A stretch of DNA of 64,000 bases from contig JARZZO010000013.1 in the NCBI GenBank assembly GCA_030544215.1, positions 1,293,001-1,357,000 of the forward strand, in the 5' to 3' direction. Position numbers and translations under genes: made by a program. This document shows, in pieces, positions 25,005 through 37,900 of this stretch (the stretch's first letter is position 1; each line of letters begins with the position of its first letter). The stretch is from Zantedeschia hybrid cultivar. Taxonomy: Eukaryota > Streptophyta > Magnoliopsida > Alismatales > Araceae. Below the pieces are notes generated by a model, which saw only the letters and a program-made list of their open reading frames with translations, did no database searches and was not told where the DNA came from.

Positions 25005-27262
25005 GACTCTCTTCTCGGTGTACACAATTCCTTAAGAAACTTTGCATAACCCAAAGGGCATCAAGGAGTAGAATGTTAATTTGAACTTGTTTGAACAGTT
25101 TTATTAACTCCTCATTTTGGGTCGACTTCTTCTTGTTAGTGGACTTGGCCTTTAAAGTACTTGGAAAAGACACCCTTGGTTGATATAAGCTTGGACCTTC
25201 ATCCAGTTTACCTTTCCCTTTGATATCTCCCCCCAACTTAGCCTTAATGGGTTCCTCATCACTCTCACTTTCATCATTTTGGACCTGATTAGCAGAATTT
25301 TCGACTACTTCCCTAATTTTATGTGGATCTTCTAAGGTCTTACCACTCCTTAGGGCCAAGATAGTTTGGGATTTTCAAATTGCGGCCATTTAGGTTATAG
25401 TGGTGGGCCGAGTTGAGATAAAAGGCCTGATTGAAGTGGAAAATTCGGAGGTTGATTCCTTAGATCGGCTATGGGTTGGTTAGGAAGTTGGCCCATTTCT
25501 CTCCTTATAGTTGATTCAACTAGTTGCCCAATTTGACTCTCCAACTTAGAAATAGACTGTTGTTGGATCAAGATGAATTGTTAGAGTTGCATGAACTTCT
25601 CATAATAATTGGACTGAGGCAGTTGTTAGTTAGTGAGCAGAGGAGGAGGAGTGTACTGGGCTGGTTGACTTGGTTGAAAGGGTTGGTATTGGGCCGCTTA
25701 AGAGAATTGGACCTGAGGTGCCCTAGCATAGGCATTTCTGTAGAAGTTGGATTGGTTTTGAGATGAATTCTGCATGGATGGATTTTGAACTTGAGGAATG
25801 GAGGGGTTGTCCGTCTGTGGTGAAACCTGTTGATTTTTTCAAGAAAAATTAGGGTGATTTCTCCAGTCAAGATTGTGTGTGTTAAAAAACGGATCATTAC
25901 CGGACTTGGAGAACCCCTAACAGTTTGAACTTGTTCTTAGATGAATGGTAGGAATTAGGCCGCAGTTCGGCATTCGGTCACTTAGTGGATCAGACTTGCA
26001 CACAAAGCACAAATGTCCTAAGAGATGGAAGATGGGTCCGAGTATGGACTGGATGGTGATTGATAGGTGGACTCTTGTTTGTTCAAGGCCAAGAGTTGGT
26101 CTAACTTTTGGGCCAAAATATCTACGCTGTCCAACTTATGGTTGATCATATTGATGCCTATTTTAGATTCGGGCTCTCCTCGGGTCTTAAGTTCATATAT
26201 CTCAGCCCGTTTAGAGGGCCCAACAGATCTCTCATAAGACGAGAGAGAGGCATAATTGATAGAGTTTTCACTAAGCATCTCGAATAAATCATAAGCCTCA
26301 TCCTCACTCTTCATGATAAAGACCCCTCCACATGAGGCATCTATTATATGTCTAAATTGTTCAAACAACCCCTCATAGAATGTTTAGGCAATTTACCATT
26401 TAGATAGCCCATGATGAGAGCATTTCCTAAGCAACTCCTTCAGTCTTTCCCATGATTCATGGATCAATTCTCCGGAGGTTTGAGTGAAACCCGTGAAAAC
26501 CATCCTCAAGGTATTGGTTCATCCTATAGGATAGAATTTCTTAAGGAATTCTTTTTATATTTCATCCTATGTCCTAATGGGCCTACTTATGGTCTCCAAC
26601 CAATATCCGACTTTGTTCTTTAGAAAGAGAAAAGAGTTAATTTGAGGGCATGATCAGTGAAGTTTTGGATCTTTACTGGGAACATATTTCCAAAAACTCG
26701 TCCAGATGCTTGTAAGGATTTTCATTTGTATTTCCATAAAAGGATGGAAATATCTGATGGTACTAGATTTGATTTCATATTGGATGGCCAAATTCTGAAG
26801 AATATGAATGCAAGATGAATGTTTATGTTGATTAGAAATGAAATAATCTTTCATTTGTTTTTGAGGATCTTGATTTTAAGCTATCAGATCTCGAGGTGGG
26901 TTTCTTTGATGCAATACTCTCTCGATTTCAGCTATTGGTCCTAGAATATTAGGGCTTTCAGACCTCCTACCTTGCATACACTAAGATGAAGAGAGAGAAG
27001 AGAGATTATGTTTTTCACTCTCTTTTTTTAATGTAAAGACAAACAAGTTAAGAAACAAATTAACCTAATGACGTAACTTTGACCTAGACTTATGAGTAAA
27101 TTTTCTCACAAGATGAATAGGATCTACCTTAAGTCACATCCACAATTGGTTAACGTCCAGATAAGAGGTGGGGTAGTGGGAGGTTATCCTTACTTTCATA
27201 GGGACCTAATTAAATAACCACTTCTCCGTTTAGACGTTTGCCTTTATAACTTCTAACCTAGA
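25005..27262 (-). pseudogene. Second Athila copy (leader and gag), inverted relative to the first
   Basis: On the minus strand the order is leader (27262 to about 26880), gag start (MKDYFIS at 26854), mid-gag (around DASCGGVF, 26368-26018) and gag C-terminus with ALRSGK (25359 downwards). It is frameshifted and stop-ridden throughout. The leader is collinear with 18830-20860 of copy 1 except that it lacks the solo LTR. Pol is absent. Copies 1 and 2 therefore form an inverted pair separated by about 1.1 kb; edges are approximate. Confidence 0.8.
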
Positions 27263-28997
27263 CACAACTAAAGAAGTAGAAAATTTAAATTTTTTAGGAT
27301 TTGGATAAATACATTAGAATTCGGATGGAAATGCGTAGAAAATCCTTAAAAACACCTTCTCTTTCAACAAGATCTCCTCCAAACTTTTGGATTTAACAAA
27401 CGCAATATCAAAAACCAAAGAAGAAGAAAATCGTAAATCTTTAAGATTCGGATAAATACCTTGTTTCTAAATATTCAAAGTAGATGGAAAGGCTTCGAAA
27501 ACCCTTGGGGACCCCTTCTCCTTCAACAAGATCTCTTCCAAACCCTTAGATCCAACAAAAAACTCAAGAAAAATGAAAGAAAATGAAAGCAAGAAGAAAG
27601 GGGAAGGGCTGAAGGCTATGGACGCTTCATCTATTGGGTTTCTGTTCGATCAATAATGCAACAAAGACGGGGAAGCCTATTTTGATCCTTATCGTATCGG
27701 TCAGTATCGCGCCAGATCACACTGACTCGAACAAACCGTAATGGGTTCCAACCCGTATCGTGCAATCCGACACGATACAGCTCGATACGTTGTGATCTGA
27801 TGTTGGTTCACAACATATAGTCCGATCCAAACGTGCCAACAGATCGGGTCGATCCATATACGAGTTGATTCATACGAGTCGATCCAATCCGATCTGATAC
27901 GGCAAACCATACTTATAATATCAATAAAATATGCATACCCAATCCCTACAAACCCCCTTTCCAAACTCCTAACCAACTTGTGAGAGTAAGGTCTAGATTC
28001 CAACGTCCTGGCTCTCTAATAGAGTTATTTCGTGTGATTCTAACATTATTCATTTTTAATTAGTTACATCACATTTCATATTTTATTATTTAAATTTAAA
28101 TCTATTTTATTTGTATCCGATTAATGTAAGCGATGTAAAGATCCCATGATCCTTAGTTGACCTGAAGAAATACAAGAAATCTTTGCGTCCCCATCATTAG
28201 CATTGCTCGAATATTATCTTTTTACTTTGCATTATTTGAATCACATTATGGATGATAGATTTTAAGTAAATTATGTATTTATTTCCATTTATTGTTGTGG
28301 AAAGCTACGATATCATACATTTTAAATAATATACATTTATTGATACAGAATTTTCCTTGTAACGATGATGTTCTATCATACCGGTTTTGAATTATCCTCA
28401 ACGACTAACTATACAATATTATGTCATTAATGGGTTTGGGACAAATCTATCCAACTTGGCTGAAACGAATTTGGGTTGAACCCAAACTGAGTTCAATAAA
28501 TATAACTTGGGTTTAATTAAAGTCCAATTTAAATATGGGTTGATTCAATTTGTCTCAATCCACCAGAGTCCACCCACCTAACATCCGTACTTTTCACAAC
28601 ACAAGTTGGTAAAAGCTAGCCAGTATAGAGATCACTGTATTAAAAAAACAAAAAATACACAGACAACCATCTCATTTAGATGGTGATCAGCACCTGTCCA
28701 AGTGACAAGCTACTTGAACAGCCTACGAAACAGAAACTAAATCTGCAATACACAAAACAGAGCACCTTTTTCCATGACTCTTCGAACCCCTTCTGAATGC
28801 CCATGTTCACGGCGGATTGCAAAAACAAAAGGTCTACAACATATAAGATCCCAATATCATTATAGATGAATGAAAGCAGAAAAGCAGCAGTCAGGTTGCA
28901 CACTTCGTCGGCAGTTTTGCTTTGAACAAAGGCTAACAAGTTACTAGAAAATGGAAGCCAAGCACCGATTTCAGTGAAGATGCATATGCTCACGGAT
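27263..28997. other. Intergenic DNA between Athila copy 2 and EMC7, with palindromic words
   Basis: Contains the CGTATCGG/GATCCGAT-rich island at 27680-27920 and, at 28420-28570, a run of gggttgaaccc-like self-complementary words. A duplicated leader fragment (ttaggattt.ggataaatac near 27290 and 27440) is also seen. No gene is recognised. Confidence 0.5.
27680..27920. repeat. Palindromic-hexamer island, relative of the hAT element at 31517
   Basis: Dense in cgtatcgg, gatccgat, cgatacg and gactcg words. Its right edge (gatacggcaaaccat) is the same terminal sequence as the right end of the 31517-32177 hAT element. I could not find a matching left end or a target-site duplication, so it is probably a truncated copy. 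Confidence 0.6.
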
Positions 28998-31900
28998 TCA
29001 ATTACTCCGTCCGGATAACAAGTTTGAGAAAGATGGAACTCCTTGGCTTCTCATCTCTTCTTGAGCCCGTTTGATCTCCTCAGGATCTGTCAGCAAAGAA
29101 AAAATCAGCCACAGATGTAGAAAAGTTAACAAACTAGAGTCACATATTAGGGAAAGAGTAACACTTGCTGCACCGCATGTGGTGCAGCAAGCAGGGGTAC
29201 CAACTGAAAAAAATATTGTAATTTTTTAAGGGTTGGACCCATCATGCCCGACATGCCCACACAATTCAAAATCTCCAATCTGATGATCCAAAAAATTCCA
29301 AAAAATAAAAAATCATACCTCATTTTATTGGGCTTGACCTATTAAGGGCATGCTTTTACTGTTTATCGGAGCTCGATTTTTTATTTTTCAGAATTTTATG
29401 GATCGCTGATTGGAGATTGGACTGCATGGGCATGTCAGGCATGGTGGACAAAAAAAAAATTAGGGCTGCACCCCATGCAGTGCAGTGCGTATTACTCTTG
29501 GGGGAAACCATGGCCAGCTCCTCATGTCCACAGTTTTTTTTTTTCGATTTTTTCTGAGGTCCCTGCCTCAACGGTAGGGCACTGTTCATGAAATTAAATG
29601 CAATTGCCCAGGTTCGAAACCTGGGCTCTCCCCCAAAATACAAACCAAGCAACACTCGGCCAGTTCATGTCCATAGTTCTTTACAGTCACAAAACTAGCT
29701 GTCTAGTTCAGAAAGGGTAAGAAAAGGAATTCTCACGTTTCTGTCCTTGTAATCTATTCCAATTCCAAATACATCCCTATGATCTTGTTACCAGATGAAT
29801 CCTTACAGTCTCCTACCATTCTAAATAAGTCCTAGTAGATAGTACTTAGTACATGTCTAAAGCTAGTTCCTGCCGTAAGAAGTGCTCCCTCCCTCTCTCT
29901 CGTGCACACACACATATATGTTTGTGAGGGGGGTGGGGAGATAAGAAAAATGAGGCTAGAAATGTAAATTTTCAACCAGAGTTTACAATAACTGGAATGT
30001 AAAAATTCTTAAAAGACAATTAAAGTTCCTATGCCAATTCTAAAAGAAAGAGAGAAATTGAACTTAAAAATCCAGCATCTGACCAATTTTAGGACTCAGC
30101 ATTAGCAATATTGCTGGATCAAAAGCTTCTGGAGAAAAGGAAGCTAAAGAAGCAGTGACGTACCCATATTCTCCACCAGCTTGGGCATGAGAAAGACGAC
30201 AATCAACATGAATCCCACCATTAGACCCATTGGACTCTTCAAAAGTGACATAATCGAAAACGGCTCCCTGACCTGAAACAATAGCATACAACAAAGAATA
30301 AGACAGTATAAGAAACATGGATGATATATGATTTCTAGTGATTTAAGTAGCCAATACCTCATAATATTGCTCTTCTCTCATAGGCTCTAATACCAATTCA
30401 CTCAGACCCCTTCTGTTCTCAGTCAGTGCTGCCTGAATCTTGCCAGGATTTCTGGCACTGACATCCACACGCACCTGAGGAAAGGAAGCTAACATTTTAG
30501 TTTTGTTATGCCACGTGTTAAACAAACCAGAAGGATGTAAAGAAAAAATGTATCTTACCGGAGAGAAGAAATAACCCATTGCGGACACCTCAACAAGATG
30601 AGTCCCAGCTGGCACATTGTGACTTCGACATAATTGAGTGAAGGAAGAATAGAATATCTTCTTTTATGATTCTAACAAACTATGGATTAGTTCATACAAC
30701 ATATTTCTGAAACCTACACTAGCTACATCCTTGCAAGTCACAGCACAGAAAGATGATATAAATAAAAAAGTAAACAACACACATTTCCTTGATGAAGGAA
30801 CCGAAGCAGAGTGAGCAAGACCAACCTTTTGGGAACATCATATAGCAGTTCCTGTGTGCCCAATGATTAGGATGAATAAAAACAAATCAAACCTAACAAG
30901 TCCAACAGCAAAGCATAAGACTTCAAAATGGGAAGGATACAATGAAAAGTAACCATTGGGCCTGGCAAAAGTGACCCTTTGACCACCATTAAGTATGATT
31001 TTAACATTTGTCATCTTTGCAGGGAGACCAAATCCTTTAGAGCTAATACCTGTAAAAAAACCAAAGAGCTGTCAAAACATTCTGCCGCCACCATACTAGA
31101 CCAGTGATAAGAAGATATCTTCATGGAACAGGCAAAGAAAGATCTGGACATCACTTTGGAAGACAATTCCCAGAATTAGGTAATCCACAAAGGAATCACT
31201 ATACAGATTGAATGGGAAAACGGCATTCATTGGAGACGAACTTTAGTAGCAGGTCAGACGGTACTTAGGTTCAAGGGAAGCATAAATGCAGTGAGGTTTT
31301 TGCTTGCTCAGGCTGAGGCAAGGTGAAACAATGACCAAGCAAGATGACAACCGTAATTGCCTCATTGGCCTGGGTGGTTGGCCGTGGGCACCTCTCACCA
31401 AGAGAATGTGGACCCGAGAGCAAGAATCCATTGCCAAAGATGGCATGATGGCATCATAGACCTCAATTTGGTGACTTTAGCCCAACAAGCTCTATACAGC
31501 TCCCCAATACGACAACCAAGGTTCGCTGACTCATGGATCCAGATCGGATCGGGTTCGGCCAGATACGAGTTGGATCCTATCCGACTCGGACCGACTCGGG
31601 CCAACTCGCACGAGTTGGGCCGATTCAAGCCAATGCATGCTCTTTTTTTTTTGACAAATCTCTCAATTTTTTTGAATAGTTATCTAATTATAAACATCAT
31701 ACTTCATGTCCATCGTTACCATGAATGATTATAAGTCACATTTAAGAAAAATACTCTAATTTAATAGATTTAAATTTATAAAAAAAATAGTCTAAGATAC
31801 TAATTTAGAGGAATTTAATCTAGGGATCTCAATTTGCAAAAGAAAGTAATATACCACATCTCATAGAAAGTTAGAAACGTCAAATCTCAATTAACAAAAC

Positions 31901-34900
31901 AAAGTAGTACACCTAAAATAAAGAGAGTGGATCACACTGTATCGAGTCGGATCACACTGACTCGAGCCGAACCGTGACTGGCTCGCACCGTATCGTAGCA
32001 ACTCGTATTCGTATCGTGCGATCCGGCACCAATCAGTCCGATACGATGCGAGATGGCTTGATCCGGAAGCGTCCCAACCCAACTCGTATGATCCACCTAT
32101 GCTAGCCACTCAGGATTGTCAAAATACGAGTTGACTCATACAAGTCGACCCGATCCAGTACGATACGGCAAACCATGACGACAACCAACCCCCCCCCCCC
32201 CCCCCCAGAAGTTGTTCAGGGGAACCCATCCTAAGGAAACAAAGGTAAGCAGCATTGGATCGAGACCAGGAATCACCTGGATTTGATCCAATCCTGATCA
32301 GGATCAAACTAGTATAATCAGGGTTAATTTTTATAATGTGAACTATATTAGGAGGATTAGATTTTCAAAAGTCAAAGAAGCATTGAAGATGATGAAAGTA
32401 GGTAAAGCTTGTGACCCTGTTGGAATTCCTATTGAAGTGTGAAAATGTTTAGAAGATGTAGGAATGGAATGGTTGACCCGACCGTTTAACAAGATCCTAG
32501 TCTTTAAGAAAATGTCAGATGAATAGAAGAAGAGTACTCTTGTACCTATTTTTAAAAACAAATGAGACATCCAGGACTGCTCAAATTATAGAGGAATTAA
32601 GCTCATGAGTCATACTATGAAGCTGTGAGAAAGAGTTGTGGAACATCGTTTACGTTCTGACACAACTATCTCGGCCAATCAATTCAACTTTATGTCGGGT
32701 CGATCAACTATGGAAGCTATCTTTCTCATTAAGAACTTAATAGAGAAATATACAGATATGAAGAAAGATACACATATGGTGTTTATCGATTTGAAGAAGG
32801 CCTATAATAGAGTTCCAAGAGATGTCTTGTGGGGTGTTGGAGCGCAAGAGGGTATCTACTAGGTACATAAAAGTATTAAAAGACATATATGAAGGAGCAA
32901 CTACTAGTGTCCGCATTTGTAATGCAGATAATACTGATAAGACACGTATAAAGAAGAAAGGTATTGGGAAGAGAGAGTTACACAGTCTATTGAAGGCATC
33001 CTCTTGTGAAGTTTTATGTAATATTGCAGCCAACAGTGGTGTTTTTGGGCATAAACACTCGGGAGAGCTCGAGGTTTTGAGGGGTCATCAGGACCAGTAG
33101 AAACAATTAGTGATTCGAGATTTGATTAAGCAAAAATTGGTAAAAATCATATGTCTGCAAGAAACTAAAGTGGAACAATGGGATTCAAACTCTGTTAGCA
33201 AGGTTACAGGACTAAGAAACTAATATGGAACAATGGGAATCAAACTCTGTCAGCAAGGTTACAGGACTAAGCAGTGTGGATTTTGTATTCAGGAGAGCTC
33301 GAGGATTAGCCGGGGAATTCTGGTTGCTTGGAACAGTGGAAAATGGACTGGTTCGCTTTTTTAGCATTGGGGAGCATTCCGTTATAGTCAGATTTATGTC
33401 TATAACTTCTACTGGTTGTCTGTTATTAGTGGAATTTTATAGCCCCTGTAATTATAAGGATCGTAGAGTTCCGTGGCAAGAGATTCCAAAATGTAAGGAC
33501 AGGTTTCCATAGCCTTGGTGCATCATAGGTGATTTCAAAAAGCTGGTAGGCAAGGAGGAAGAGACCAATATATCTTCAGAAGAAAAAGTAAATTTGGCTG
33601 CTTTAAGGACAGTACCTGGAATGGCTTAGAGAAAAAGAGATCAGATGGAAGCAAAAATCCAGGAGTTATGGCTGCAGGAAGGTGATATGAACACAACTTT
33701 TTTTTCATTAAAATGCAAATGGCGGGAGGAGATTGAACCATATTACAATGACCAAAGCAGGTGAATCTTGGGTTGAAGGAGAGAACAAGATCGCAGAGGA
33801 AGTGCATAGCTTTCTACAGAAAATTGTTTACAGCTGAGGAAAGATGGTACCCAGTGTGGACAGATCCGAGGCCATCAAGGATCTTTGAAGGAAGAGTTGA
33901 ACTTCTACTATTCAAGGTCATGGAAGAAGTGAAATACGCAGTGTTCAGTTTGGGGAGTGATAAGGCACCAGGACTTCATGAATTTTCAATCTTTTCTATC
34001 AGACATTTTGGGACCTAGTAAAAACTGATGTGCTTGAAACAGTGCAAAATTGTGTCAAGTTCAGAGCAGGTTGTGAATTTCTGAACAGTACTCTCCTGGT
34101 ACTTCTCCCTGAAAAAAGTGAAGCAACTGAAGTGAAGGATTTCAGACCTATAAGTCTCTTAAATGGATCTTATAAAATCACTGTAAAGGTGATAGCACCA
34201 GAGTAAGTTCATGTCTTGGAGATCTAATAGAGCAGAACCAATCGGCATTTATTCAGGGATGCAAAGTTAAAGATGCTTTTTTAATAGCTCATGAAGCTCT
34301 TTTCTTAATGAAGCCTAATAAGAAAGAAAGCTTGGTTCTCAAACTTGATTTTAACAAGCCACATGATCGGGTTTCACAGCAGTATTTGTGGACTATAATG
34401 AGAAGTCAGAATTTTCTTGAGCATTTGGTGAAAGTATTGATCAATTGCATTATTACTGCTCAATTTTCAGTGATTATCAATGGGAATGTGTATGGTGTGT
34501 TCAATAGTTTGAGAGGTCTAAGGCAAGGGGATCTTTTGTCTCCCTTGTTGTTTGTAATTGTAGCAGATATGTTATGTAAGCTATGTCTGGTTGCTGAAGA
34601 ACAAGGATGGATTCAAGCAGTAAAGATAAGTAGGGCTTCCATTAGTGCATCACATTTACAGTATGTTGATGATTGTTGTTTATTCAAGGAGGAAAGGAGA
34701 AAGTGAGAAATTTAAATTTCATATTGAAATTTTTTTAGAGCAGTTCAGGACTTAAATCAATTTTGGTAAAAGCTCAATTATTGGTATTAATCCGGAGGAA
34801 GAGGAGACCTTTCAATGTGCGGAGATAATGGGATGTAAAGTGGACAAACTTCCCATTATATACCTAGGTACCCTGCTTCATAATAAGCAGCTAAGAATTT

Positions 34901-37900
34901 CAGATTGGGAATCCTTAATCGCCAAAATGTAGAGAAAGCCGTCTACATGGAAAGGCCAAGAAGTTATCATTGGGCGGCAGAATCACTTTCTTGACCTCTA
35001 TGGCTCTATCTCGCAGCACCAGATGTTAGTATTCATCATGCCTCAAGGTGTAAGAAGGTTAGACAGATTTAGAAAGTTTTTCTTATGGGGAGAAACTAAT
35101 GAAAATTCTCAATGTACACCCCTGGTGAAATGGGACAAGATCTGTCTGCCTCAAAAGAATGGAGGGTTAGGAGTTAAGAATTCAAGTCCACGAACATTGC
35201 CTTAATTGGTAAATGGCTGTGGGAGTTTCTTTCAGAAGAAACTGGACTATGGAGGAAGGTCACCCTTGACAAGCATTTCGATGCAATGAAAAAACAAAAA
35301 CAAAAAAATTATCTGCATGCATCCAAGATTTCTGTTATGTCCTCTATGTGGAAAGGAATTCTAAAGGCAGCAGAATACATGGAGAAAGGAGTTCAATATA
35401 AGGTGGGGAATGGTGAAAGCATTCTTTTTTGGAGGGATAAATGAATAGGACCCTGTCCCTTGAAAGATAATGTTTCCAATGTTTTTCTGGAGGCAACTGA
35501 TTAATGGGTTACAGTTAAGAAGTATTATAATATTATACGTTCTCATGTTAACGGGGTAATCATTTTAAGGAGAGAGCTGAAATATGGAGAAGTTGATGAA
35601 TACTTGACTCTTCTGCAGCTTTCTAATAGTGTGGAAATCCATATAGATAGCAACAATCAGGTGATGTGGTTTAAAGAAGGGGAGAGTTTTTCAGTTAAAG
35701 CTTTATACAAGTTTATCGAGGGTAGGAAATCTTTCTTACCAGAAATATGGTCAGGGTTTAAGAGTTAAGTCTCCTCTCAAGGTTTGTGCCTTCATGTGCC
35801 TGATGTTTGAGAGAAAGCTAATGACCAAAATGCATAGTGAAAAGTGCCTTCCTCATGCAGAGACTATATGTGCTTTATGTGGTCAAGACAATGAAGATAT
35901 CGATCACTCTTTATTCAATGTCACTTCAGCAGGGAGGTTTGAAGCATATGCAGCAACGTTTTCTTCACTCCAACTCAGCTTTCATACTACTCAAAGAATG
36001 TGGATTCAATTCAAAAAATTCAGTGCACATACGGCAAGGTTAACAAGAAGCAAAGTCTTGTCCATTATTCCTCATGCCATGTGCTAGAGCATTTGGAAGG
36101 AGTCCAATGATTGCGTTTTTCTGAGAAGTAATCCGTACACTGAGAATGCTTGCCTTAAGGCAATACATTATCTATTTCATTGGCGCAGATTTTTACTAAC
36201 CCTTTCCATAGAAAGCTGGAGAAGGGAGATTAATTGTTACTCTTTGTATTTTCCTTTTTTATGTTTCCTAGGAGTGGTATCGGACCACTCTTTTTATTGA
36301 TTGTACCTCCTCTGTTTATGATCTAATAAAATTGGTGGTACGATTCACTACTTTTGTTCAAAAAGAAGAAGAAGAAGAAGATGGTGTACAAGGTCCGCAG
36401 GTAAATACAAGTTAGATGTGGTATTAACGAGTTCGGTTAGAAAGCGTTCGAAGTCTGCTTAGGCAAATGCAAGGCAGATGTGGTCTGATGGGCTTGGGGA
36501 CTGAGGTGAGAGGAGTCAGCCACAATTGTGAACCCCATGGGAAGGCAGGATCTTGTCTCCCACACAGGTTCATAATTTCATATTCAGGAGAATCCAATAT
36601 TTACAAGGATATTGGGGGCAACACCTGTACCTTAGCCCAAAAAGACAGATATAACTATTACTTGTGTTCCCTTTCTTCATTGTTTTGGTCTTCCTTCCTT
36701 TAAACATGATAACTATGCTATATCAGAGAGGTTTCCATCAGAAATATTTCTAGTAGATTATCAAGGGTTATTCTTTTGCTTTCCATTTCTTAATAAGATC
36801 CTTAGAGGTTGATTGCTATAGGACTCATTGAACTTGCCTCCTCCCCCACTGTACCATTCTATCTCCCCATTGTGCCTTTGTCCCATATCCATCTAAATGA
36901 ATCACTATTTATCATAACAAGGAGACTCAACTGCATTAAGTACTTCTTTTTTTAAAGTCCCTTCTACATTAATTAAGTCTTCAAAAAAATTCCTGCTAAC
37001 GCATTCTAGCTAGACAACTTTGAAACCAAAAGCATATACGGCATGAGCTGGCAAACAATCAGTGGCGGATCCAACTCATATCCAGTGGGGTCACGAACCC
37101 CACTAGATTTTGTAAAATTTAAGAAGAAACATTAATTTTGGTCTATTAGAATAATTGGTCTCACTGATTCCGACTTAATAGACTGACCCCACAGGCCCAC
37201 TTTCCGAGTGACCCCAATGAACAAAAATTTCTGCATCCGCTACTGCAAACAAGGGTCGTGGAATATGTGCAGAACCATAAATTGGAAAGGATGTGAGAGA
37301 AACTCTTTTGACGTGGGAAACACCTTGCTAGTTGCCACCAAAGTATTTCAAGATTTAAAAAGAAAACACGTAAATCTAATCACATATTTAACACAAGTGC
37401 TACCATACTACAACCGTCGTGGAATAACACAACTCAGCTCCATTCTCAGCCTCCTACCCACCACCATTGTCAACTTCTTATACAGTAAAACTAATCTAGC
37501 TATGTACCATCCGCCTTCCAAAGGAAAAAGAAAAATAAACAAAAAAGACAAATCTGCCTGTGAGCCATACCGAAGAAACCAATCAAAACCCGTCTCCCCA
37601 CAAATCTGCAATCTGAGATCTGTTTGTGATACATAATTTAAGAGAAGAAAGAAAATCAGAGACAGCGAGCGAGAGAGAGAGAGAGAGAGGAAGGTACCAT
37701 CGATTTTGATACGGCCAGTGACGGTGTAGCCATCCCCGTTGCTGCAACCAAGAAGAAGAGAGCAGAGAAGACATGTTAACGAGCGGAGGCATTCGAGGAG
37801 CTCAATTAGGGTTAGAAGTGGGGGAAGGAAGGAAGCAGGTAGAACAAGTGTGGGGCTACCCACCCCGCGGGGGAGATCGCGAAGCCGGCGGGTATGGAGA

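Noticed and set aside
20861..27262. Endogenous pararetrovirus
   Set aside because: No movement-protein or pararetroviral coat motif; gag, DLGAS protease and tRNA-Asp-like PBS fit an Athila Gypsy element.
29560..29635. Functional tRNA gene
   Set aside because: A and B boxes and a T-arm are present, but I could not fold convincing acceptor and anticodon stems and it lies inside an intron among transposons.
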